DNA from: Paulinella micropora
Taxonomy: Eukaryota; Cercozoa; Imbricatea; Euglyphida
Direction: 5' to 3'
NCBI GenBank assembly: GCA_009731375.1
Contig: BJOX01000207.1
Coordinates: forward strand, 64,181 to 84,509
Length of the DNA stretch: 20,329 nt
Shown here piece by piece: positions 14,803-20,329 of this stretch (position 1 is its first letter; the number at the start of each line of letters is the position of its first letter). Below the pieces are notes generated by a model. It searched no databases. It saw nothing but the letters and a program-made list of their open reading frames with translations, and was not told where the DNA came from. The translations under genes were made by a program, and so were the position numbers.

Positions 14803-14842
14803 GTTTTTGAGGCCGTAGGAGGTTTTTTTAAAAAGCTCCTAC
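14803..14842. repeat. Third copy of leader-type hairpin, at a convergent gene junction
   Basis: TTTTTGAGGCC is followed by stem GTAGGAG (14815-14821)/CTCCTAC (14836-14842), with T7/A5 inside. This is almost the same as the penton leader element at 10952-10996. Here it lies downstream of the 413-aa gene and its right arm covers the stop codon (14839-14841) of the minus-strand gene, so it is not adjacent to any start codon. It may act as a two-way 3' element or be a relic leader of a lost plus-strand gene. Confidence 0.6.
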
Positions 14843-15024
14843 AGATACTTTTTTACTTCATCTTTATTCTTAAAATAAGGCTGTTGAACTAGCCATTCAA
14901 GATACGGTTTGTCAATTTTGGCAACATCTTCAATTTTCATTTTTTTATATTTTCCATACTGTAGAGTTTTATTTACTTCTTCCTCTTCGTCGAGAATTTC
15001 TTTTTTCGCTTCGGCTTCGCTCAT
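14839..15024 (-). CDS. Small ExoX-C-like domain protein (paralogue 1)
   Basis: A 61-aa protein with an acidic N-terminus (KKEILDEEEEVNK), then a 40-residue domain YGKYKKMKIEDVAKIDKPYL...WLVQQP ending in KKYL. The GKYKxxxIEDVAxxDxxYxxWL pattern matches the small C-terminal module found in ExoX-type exonucleases and as stand-alone proteins in phages and large DNA viruses. Its role is uncertain, probably nucleic-acid or protein binding. No nuclease residues are present. It is 29/40 identical to the C-terminus of the next minus gene, so the pair arose by tandem duplication. A TATAT box (15031-15035) lies 6 bases upstream. Confidence 0.65.
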   Translation of the reverse strand: MSEAEAKKEILDEEEEVNKTLQYGKYKKMKIEDVAKIDKPYLEWLVQQPYFKNKDEVKKYL

Positions 15025-15058
15025 CGTACCTATATTATATTAAAAAAATAATCTGGGT

Positions 15059-15334
15059 TTATAAATATTTTTTCAATTCGTCTTTATTACTACACCACGG
15101 CTGACGAACTAACCATTCGATATACGGCTTGTCAATCTTGGCAATGTCTTCTATTTTTTTGCCCTTGTATTTACCAAAGTGGAACGCGTCTTTAGGTTGA
15201 GCATTTCTCATTTCTTCAATCGCTTTTATTTCGTCGTGGATTACCTTTTGGACATCTTCCAACGAGAAGGATTTTTTTTCGCCTTCGATGGAAAGTTGTT
15301 GGAACTTCTCACACAGTCTAGTAAGGGTAGACAT
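15059..15334 (-). CDS. Small ExoX-C-like domain protein (paralogue 2)
   Basis: A 91-aa protein. The N-terminal half is helical and charged (LTRLCEKFQQL...LEDVQKVIHDEIKAIEEM) and may dimerise. The C-terminal half is the FGKYKGKKIEDIAKIDKPYIEWL domain shared with the neighbour, with a longer N-terminus. Stand-alone copies of this module occur in phage and giant-virus genomes next to replication genes; here the cluster lies near the polymerase. The ATG is 34 bases upstream of the paralogue's promoter. Its own TATAT (15352-15356) is 17 bases upstream of the ATG, separated from it by a G-rich run (seven G, then GGGGG). No catalytic residues are visible. Confidence 0.65.
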   Translation of the reverse strand: MSTLTRLCEKFQQLSIEGEKKSFSLEDVQKVIHDEIKAIEEMRNAQPKDAFHFGKYKGKKIEDIAKIDKPYIEWLVRQPWCSNKDELKKYL

Positions 15335-15395
15335 ATTAGGGGGGGTGGGGGTATATAGTAGGCAGTATAAAAAATTAAAAATTAAATAATATAGG
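15335..15395. promoter_or_regulatory. Divergent promoter between ExoX-C-like and lipase genes
   Basis: This 61-bp spacer has a C/G-rich run next to the minus ATG and TATAT at 15352-15356 for the minus gene. An A/T-rich tract (AAAAAATTAAAAATTAAAT) leads to ATATA at 15389-15393, two bases before the lipase ATG at 15396. Confidence 0.5.
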
Positions 15396-16085
15396 ATGTC
15401 CGAGTGGATTGTCTTTGTAAAGGCTTACTCCGCTAAGCATGGTATAAGCTACGGGGAGGCGTTGAAAAAGGCGGGTAAGGCGTATAGAAGGCAGAAGGGC
15501 GGTAGTGCGGAGTTGTCTGAGGATGTCTATTCGCCATCGTCTGAACGAAAAGGGGCTGACGGATGGAAGCCAGTCGCTAGCAAAGAAAAATCTACAGTGT
15601 ATGAGAAAGATGGCAAAGCTATTGTCGCATTCAGAGGAAGCGCGGATAAGCGGGACCTATTAACCGACATCGCGCTGGTAAAGGGAGTATTAAAAAGAAC
15701 TCCGAGATATATAGAAGAGCAGAAGCTGGTTGACGAAGTCATAAAGAAATATGGTAAGGATAACGTAGAGCTGACGGGCCATAGCCTTGGCGGGACGATA
15801 GCAAAAGACCTGAGCCGCCAGACGGGAGTAAGGGCGACCACATACAACAAATGCAGTAGTACGAAGGACCTCATTGAAGGAGTGATTGATAGAGTAGCCG
15901 CTAGGGTAAATCCGAAAGGGAAGAGGGCGAAGACGGCGAGGCTGACCACGAACTATCGGACCGCCTTTGACCCCGTTTCATTACTAGGGGCGACGGCGGT
16001 AAATACTAAGTTAGTGAAGCCGACGAGTGGAGTTCATACTATCAGAAGCTTCAAGGGTAAAGGAGCCAAAAAAATATATCTATGA
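15396..16085 (+). CDS. Class-3-type lipase with virion-type N-terminus
   Basis: A 229-aa alpha/beta-hydrolase of the class-3 (fungal) lipase type, expected to hydrolyse glycerolipid esters. The nucleophile elbow is GHSLGG (residues 128-133, S130), preceded by the strand DNVELT. KAIVAFRGS (~74-82) is the conserved oxyanion-hole strand. D192 (FDPVS) and H214 (HTIRSF) are the likely remaining triad members. The first ~37 residues (SEWIVFVKAYSAKHGISYGEALKKA...QKGG) resemble the basic N-termini of PLV/giant-virus virion proteins and end in a Gly-Gly, so the enzyme may be packaged and matured by proteolysis. Membrane breaching during entry or exit is inferred. No signal peptide is present. The stop is immediately adjacent to the stop of the convergent polymerase gene. 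Confidence 0.85.
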   Translation: MSEWIVFVKAYSAKHGISYGEALKKAGKAYRRQKGGSAELSEDVYSPSSERKGADGWKPVASKEKSTVYEKDGKAIVAFRGSADKRDLLTDIALVKGVLKRTPRYIEEQKLVDEVIKKYGKDNVELTGHSLGGTIAKDLSRQTGVRATTYNKCSSTKDLIEGVIDRVAARVNPKGKRAKTARLTTNYRTAFDPVSLLGATAVNTKLVKPTSGVHTIRSFKGKGAKKIYL

Positions 16086-19000
16086 TTAATTAAGTTTAAA
16101 GCCGAGCGGGATGCTGTCGTTGTCGTTAATAAACTCGCGGCCCGCCCATTTATTCTCATTAACTTGTTTTTTTATGTTTTGGTTGTGTATTATACTAAAA
16201 TGCGGGACTTGTTGCTGTTTGCTGTTTCTGTTCATATGTATTTTTTTCATTTGGAAGTCCTTAACGTTTTCAACCGACCCGCCTTTGTCCATCTTATCAA
16301 ATATAGCGGGGTTAAGTTGCTTGGCCTCCAAGCCTTTACCCCTAAAGTGGAAATATCTTTTAACGCCATTTACCACTTCAATATGAACTCCCTTCCCTTT
16401 ATGCTTTAAGTCGTTCTTGGTCATTCCTTCCGTAAAGGCGTCCTTCGTTGTAAATTCTAACATATACAATTTCGGAGCTATCCACGAGGCTCTTATAATT
16501 TTACATCCATCGCCTAAATCGTCTCCAATACCTCCTAATTTTTTATTCCCCATATTCTTTACATATTTGGCACATCTCGCGTGGATTTGTAAGCTGTCGG
16601 TATCGGTGTAATAGAAGTCATCGGCAATGCTCCCATTCGGGTTAGCCTCCTTCATATACTTGTACATAATACGACGGCTGTATGCTAGTATGAATGCCCC
16701 GTAGTGTGTCGGCTTGGTTATGCTTTCTTCTAATATCACTGGATTACGAGGGAGGCCTGTTAAATACCATAAGTCCTTTCCATCCTTATCGACGAATTTT
16801 ACTATGTCGGTTATTTGGTTGCGGTTCCAAAATTTCCAGTATTCGTCGTTAGTAGTTATATACGCTGTTTTTGAAGGGATTGGCTTTTGTATCATCTTGC
16901 CGTATAGACTATTCATAAACAACTTGGCTAGCAAATATTGCGGGGTACCTTTCTCCGCGTCTTCCTTCGCCTTGAACATATCGTCTATGTATTTGGCGAA
17001 AACTTGTTCTCCGCGGGCTGAGTAGTATCCTTTATGAATGCTTACCGTATAACCCTCGGCTACCATATCGATAATATCTACACTCGTCAGCCATTGGTCC
17101 TTCATATCCTCTAGCCGCCATTTAAGAGAACCCATGCGGTCTCGCTGTCCAATTCTGGAGTGTAGTATATTTTTTGGTGAGACGTAATCGAGGTTATAGA
17201 TTCCGAGTGGAAGGTTTCGCGGGTCGAACGGTCCAATCGTTTCTATTATGTCGCCAACCATAAACTCGTTTAACATCGCGGTTGGATACAACGATACCAC
17301 ATCAGCATCCACGAGATAATCGTCTATGTCGTCAAATGTGGTCTGCTTTTGAAGGTATTGTTCATACTGAGCTGAAATGAACCGCCTCTTAGATGGATAA
17401 GTTCTTCCGCCGATAATCGCTTTTCTAAAGGCTAACTCTTCCTTTATCTTTGGAAGTCTTACCTCGTATTTTTTGTGTATGTATTTTTTCCATATATTGA
17501 AAGCTAGGCTGGAAGTTGAGAAATATGATGAAATATTGACTTTATGTGTGGCGTAGATAGCAGTGTTTATTTTGTCGTATAACTCCTTCAAACCCATAAC
17601 ATCGTTTTTCAAATAGTCTAAACACTCTTGCCTCGTCTTGGCGTCCATATCCTCCCATCTGCTGGCTTTCGTATCGTGGTCGAAGTCTCCCTTCATAACG
17701 TCGCAGCCCATACTTTCGAGGTTAGCTTTTAGACTTCCCTGAGTGTGCTTACACATATCCCACATCTTAATATTTTCAAACTCTAAACTAATGATAGAGC
17801 CGTTATTAATTTTTGACGCTTTAATCTTAATACCTCTTCTTATTAATTCTTGGTGTATGAAGTAGTGGTCGAAGTTCGCCCCGTTGAAAGCGTTAACATA
17901 CAGAATTGGTTGTTCGTCCTTCTTCTTATTTCTGCTTCGTTTGAGTGGTTTTACCCATCCCTCCTTTATCTTCTTACCTCGTTCAATGAGAAGGTCGACG
18001 AATTTACTTATACAATCTTCTCCGGCTATGTATTGAAAGCCTTCGCCGCCTTGTGTGTATCCGACTATGTAGCAGTCGTGGATATCGTAGCCGTCTGCTA
18101 TTTCTTTATTCCTCCAAGTTTCCAAGTCGTAATGAATTATGCTGTCGTTGTTAATGTGGTCTTCTGGGTAGAAGTCAGTCAGTAAGCATCTTTTATCATT
18201 CTTTTTTAACCGTCTATCTACGAAGTGCTTTCTGTTAAGGTCGCATGTGTGCTTATTGAGATAAACTCGCAGGCAGTCCTCGCATTTCTTCTTAAACTGT
18301 TTTTCTAGTCCATAATAGTGGTTATTTTCTAGAAAGATTAGTTTGTCCGTCTCTTCGCAGTCATTACTCGTTCGTATGACGTCCTTTGTTATCGCATTTG
18401 TTAATTCGTACGTTTTACCTTCTTTTATGTATTTGTTTAAGATTTCGACTGCTATGGAAAACGGTATTGGAGAGTTTGGCGGAAGGTTGAATTCTGCTCG
18501 GACAATATTACATTGGTTCTTGTTAATCGGGTGAATGTTAAGTATATCCTTACACAGGAAGAATAGGCAGTTATTGTTTTTGCTTGGTGGTGATATCTTC
18601 CTTCCCTCTTCAACTTTTTCCCGCTTCTCCTTTTTTCCTTCATAACATCCTCCGCCATTCTCTTGAACAAATACTATTTCAACAAATTTGATATCTCTTT
18701 CGTATCCATTCTCGCCAGCTTCTATGTTGCTTATGTTGAACTCGTTAAGAGCGTCAATAAACTTGGTGTCATATTCGCGGAGTAAGAAAGAGTTAAATGT
18801 TTGCTTTTTGTAATAGTGGTCGTATCTTTCCCCAGGTATGGTGCTGTATGTTATAGATATATTAACATCGGAATTATTAGTCATACCTCGGCTCCTAGCA
18901 TTTCTGATGGCTGGTATCAATACTTTCTCTTCCAATCTGTCAGTATCGTAGAAACTTATATCAAGGTTTTTAAAATAGTATGTGAGAGAGTTCAAACGAT

Positions 19001-19220
19001 TACTTCTTATAACCTTATAATTGTATGCTTTAAATTCTCGTTGCTTCGCTTCCCTTGTCTTAGCCTCTCGAAGATTTACTCTTGTATTGCTGCGGATGTT
19101 AGATAAAAGTTCCCGGCGGTTTCTTTTATCTTTCGTTTCAACCTTTCTAAGCTTAGCCTTAGCTTGAAGTAGCTCCACGTGTGTTTTGTTTGGTCTTGGT
19201 GGTAGTTGTGGTTTTGACAT
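16086..19220 (-). CDS. polB: Protein-primed family B DNA polymerase (pPolB)
   Basis: A 1044-aa DNA polymerase that should replicate the linear element genome from a terminal protein. The exonuclease domain has ExoI HYDLETW (D365, E367), ExoII NAFNGANFDHYF (~443-454, D451) and ExoIII YLKNDVMGL (Y536, D540). The polymerase has motif A DADVVSLYPTAM (638-649, D640), motif B KLFMNSLYG (766-774) and motif C YTDTDS (871-876, D873/D875), with KLY (917-919) as the KxY motif. The spacing between A and B leaves room for TPR1, and between B and C for TPR2, as in protein-primed enzymes. The ~340-residue N-terminus has a basic first 70 residues and a Cys/His cluster (C313, C316, H324, C326, H332), possibly a zinc finger. 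A terminal-protein part could reside in this extension. All catalytic residues are intact. TATAT at 19233-19237 is the likely promoter. Confidence 0.93.
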   Translation of the reverse strand: MSKPQLPPRPNKTHVELLQAKAKLRKVETKDKRNRRELLSNIRSNTRVNLREAKTREAKQREFKAYNYKVIRSNRLNSLTYYFKNLDISFYDTDRLEEKVLIPAIRNARSRGMTNNSDVNISITYSTIPGERYDHYYKKQTFNSFLLREYDTKFIDALNEFNISNIEAGENGYERDIKFVEIVFVQENGGGCYEGKKEKREKVEEGRKISPPSKNNNCLFFLCKDILNIHPINKNQCNIVRAEFNLPPNSPIPFSIAVEILNKYIKEGKTYELTNAITKDVIRTSNDCEETDKLIFLENNHYYGLEKQFKKKCEDCLRVYLNKHTCDLNRKHFVDRRLKKNDKRCLLTDFYPEDHINNDSIIHYDLETWRNKEIADGYDIHDCYIVGYTQGGEGFQYIAGEDCISKFVDLLIERGKKIKEGWVKPLKRSRNKKKDEQPILYVNAFNGANFDHYFIHQELIRRGIKIKASKINNGSIISLEFENIKMWDMCKHTQGSLKANLESMGCDVMKGDFDHDTKASRWEDMDAKTRQECLDYLKNDVMGLKELYDKINTAIYATHKVNISSYFSTSSLAFNIWKKYIHKKYEVRLPKIKEELAFRKAIIGGRTYPSKRRFISAQYEQYLQKQTTFDDIDDYLVDADVVSLYPTAMLNEFMVGDIIETIGPFDPRNLPLGIYNLDYVSPKNILHSRIGQRDRMGSLKWRLEDMKDQWLTSVDIIDMVAEGYTVSIHKGYYSARGEQVFAKYIDDMFKAKEDAEKGTPQYLLAKLFMNSLYGKMIQKPIPSKTAYITTNDEYWKFWNRNQITDIVKFVDKDGKDLWYLTGLPRNPVILEESITKPTHYGAFILAYSRRIMYKYMKEANPNGSIADDFYYTDTDSLQIHARCAKYVKNMGNKKLGGIGDDLGDGCKIIRASWIAPKLYMLEFTTKDAFTEGMTKNDLKHKGKGVHIEVVNGVKRYFHFRGKGLEAKQLNPAIFDKMDKGGSVENVKDFQMKKIHMNRNSKQQQVPHFSIIHNQNIKKQVNENKWAGREFINDNDSIPLGFKLN

Positions 19221-19290
19221 TTTACAGTTATGTATATCTTAGGTAAGATACTTTTTCCAAAAATAATTAATTAATGTTTTTACCGTTATT
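19221..19290 (-). promoter_or_regulatory. Promoter region of DNA polymerase gene
   Basis: Read on the minus strand, TTAATTAATTATTTTTGG is followed about 20 bases later by an ATATA core (TATAT at 19233-19237), 12 bases before the ATG at 19220. The tract matches the A/T-rich tract upstream of other genes. Confidence 0.5.
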
Positions 19291-19354
19291 ATATGGCGCG
19301 TATGTCTTTAGATGAAAAATATTTTTACCGGGACTGAAAAAAAATTAAAGGGAC

Positions 19355-19552
19355 TTAAACCTGTATTTTACTCAGTCTATCTTCCAGCTCGTGTATCTTC
19401 CTTTTGTATTCCTCTAATTCTTGCTTTTGCTTTAATGCTTTTGCTTTTCTTTCCTCCTTCAGTCTTTCTTGGTGGCGGTAGTAGTATGCGAGAGCCTTCT
19501 CGTTATTTCTCTTTCGTCTTGCTTCTCCTTCGTACAGTTTTGGTCTTGGCAT
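19355..19552 (-). CDS. Small basic coiled-coil (bZIP-like) protein
   Basis: A 65-aa protein. The N-terminal half is basic (MPRPKLYEGEARRKRNNEKALAYYYRHQERLKEERK). The C-terminal half is a heptad-like coiled coil (LKQKQELEEYKRKIHELEDRLSK). A basic region followed by a short zipper suggests a DNA-binding dimer, perhaps a transcription or replication factor; no family is identified. An ATATA core (19562-19566 as TATAT) lies 9 bases upstream of the ATG, with a TTAATTAATTATTTT tract further up, the usual arrangement here, which argues that this is a real gene. It is the gene closest to the right end. Confidence 0.6.
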   Translation of the reverse strand: MPRPKLYEGEARRKRNNEKALAYYYRHQERLKEERKAKALKQKQELEEYKRKIHELEDRLSKIQV

Positions 19553-19690
19553 CTTCTGTATTATATTATAGTTAATATATTTTTATAAATGTAAAATAAT
19601 TAATTAAATTATTCTCTCAGATTTCTCTATTTCGTCTGTAGCTGTATTTTTGATGACGTATGATGTTTTTATGATGATTTGGGCTGAATA
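19553..19690. other. Gene-free right arm of the element
   Basis: An A/T-rich segment contains the promoter of the small coiled-coil gene (19553-19612), then ATTCTCTCAGATTTCTC and a T/G-rich stretch. No further gene or RNA is visible. Confidence 0.5.
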
Positions 19691-19741
19691 ACCTTTTTTA
19701 GGCGGGGCATTTTCTGAAAAAAATGACCCCCTAAAAAAGGT
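19691..19741. repeat. Large imperfect palindrome near the right end
   Basis: ACCTTTTTTAGG (19691-19702) is perfectly complementary to CCTAAAAAAGGT (19730-19741). Inside, CGGGGCATTTTCTG opposes CAGAAAAAAATGACCC-like sequence with small mismatches, giving a near-continuous ~23-bp hairpin. It is the last non-microsatellite structure before host-like repeats and could mark the element end, a replication feature or a hairpin terminus. No copy was found at the left side. Confidence 0.55.
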
Positions 19742-19770
19742 ACTTACCTTCTTGAACGCAGGTAGCAAAC

Positions 19771-19815
19771 TTGTATGTATGTAATGTATGTATGTAATGT
19801 ATGTATGTATGTATG

Positions 19816-19846
<31 letters not shown>

Positions 19847-20140
19847 TGTATGTATGTATGTATGTATGCATGTATGTCACTACCAATGTGGCACATTGTT
19901 AGTTATGTATGTCTTTTATGTATCACATACATGTATCTATGTAGGTATGTATCTATGTATGTATGCATGTATGCATGTATGTAAGTATGTATGTATGTAT
20001 GTGCATGCAGGCGGCGCTCTTGGGCAAAGTGATGTATGTTTTTAATGCCTGTGCATGTATGAATCTGAGTTCACTCATCAATCATGTATGTATGTATGTA
20101 TGTATGTATATATGCATGTATGTATGTATGTGCATGCATG
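19771..20140. repeat. (ATGT)n microsatellite tract, host-like flank
   Basis: A degenerate ATGT/GTAT tetranucleotide repeat is interrupted by short unique bits (e.g. TCACTACCAATGTGGCACA and GCAGGCGGCGCTCTTGGGC). Its long open frames of Met/Tyr/Val/Cys are repeat artefacts, not genes. Such tracts are typical of eukaryotic chromosomes and lie outside the element. Confidence 0.85.
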
Positions 20141-20158
20141 TAGGACTCTGAGTTACTC

Positions 20159-20191
20159 CTGTCCTACCTTCTGTCACCACACCGCACATCG

Positions 20192-20222
<31 letters not shown>

Positions 20223-20258
20223 GTCCTACCTTCTGTTACCACACCGCACATCCTCTCC

Positions 20259-20329
<71 letters not shown>
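20159..20329. repeat. 62-bp tandem unit and (CT)n microsatellite
   Basis: GTCCTACCTTCTGTCACCAC and its neighbour, beginning at 20161 and again at 20223 with about three changes, are each followed by a CCCTCTCT run, giving a duplicated ~62-bp unit. The second copy runs into a (CT)n tract that continues to the end of the window. No gene is present. Confidence 0.8.

Noticed and set aside
16111-19106. Plus-strand ORFs inside the polymerase region
   Set aside because: They are antisense to a 1044-codon gene with all family B polymerase motifs; none has a promoter box or recognisable domain.
30-19770. Terminal inverted repeat from weak GTAAAGTAC versus GTAAGTAC similarity between left flank and right edge
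   Set aside because: The match is under ten bases and imperfect, not above chance in a 20-kb window.
19788-20151. Overlapping ORFs rich in Met-Tyr-Val-Cys
   Set aside because: They are translations of the ATGT microsatellite, with no promoter box and no domain content.

Overview
The window holds a nearly complete endogenous DNA-virus element of the Polinton/Maverick and Polinton-like-virus (PLV) group. It is AT-rich and flanked by eukaryotic-looking DNA: a short GC-rich stretch on the left, and long (ATGT)n and (CT)n microsatellites on the right. Support comes from the combination of a protein-primed family B DNA polymerase, a retroviral-type (rve) integrase, an A32-like packaging ATPase, an adenovirus/Ulp1-type cysteine protease, a penton-like minor capsid protein and a double-jelly-roll major capsid protein. 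The host cannot be named from the sequence. Three N-runs (191, 10 and 10 bases) show that this is a draft assembly.

Layout. 1-404: left flank with one weak ORF. 405-2205: minus-strand cluster of integrase, a small F-box-like/Cys-rich protein and an acidic/basic low-complexity protein. 2275-6556: a very large plus-strand fibre gene with phage-tail-fibre repeats and a C-terminal Peptidase_S74 chaperone; it is interrupted by a frame break and two assembly gaps. 6659-7589: small membrane, secreted Cys-rich (minus) and putative structural proteins. 7606-14741: morphogenesis block in the order ATPase, small basic virion-like protein, protease, penton, major capsid, second structural protein. 14839-15334: two minus-strand paralogues with an ExoX-C-like motif. 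15396-16085: class-3-type lipase. 16086-19220: DNA polymerase (minus). 19355-19552: small basic coiled-coil protein (minus). 19691-19741: strong imperfect palindrome, followed by microsatellite host-like DNA.

How the parts fit. Integrase and polymerase would handle integration and replication. The ATPase, protease, penton and major capsid protein form the conserved virion-building set. The fibre, the 413-aa structural protein and the lipase are candidates for host attachment and entry. Several virion-type proteins carry Gly-Gly sites near their N-termini that could be cut by the element's own protease.

Most striking is a shared regulatory grammar. Nearly every gene has an ATATA core just upstream of its ATG, after an A/T-rich tract. 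Several plus-strand genes end in a hairpin with a CAAG/CTTG core that overlaps or abuts the stop codon. Two genes have a separate type of 5' leader hairpin ending 1-2 bases before the ATG, with a third copy in a convergent junction. Apart from the fibre break the genes are open, so the element is young or recently active. No terminal inverted repeats could be recognised inside the window.
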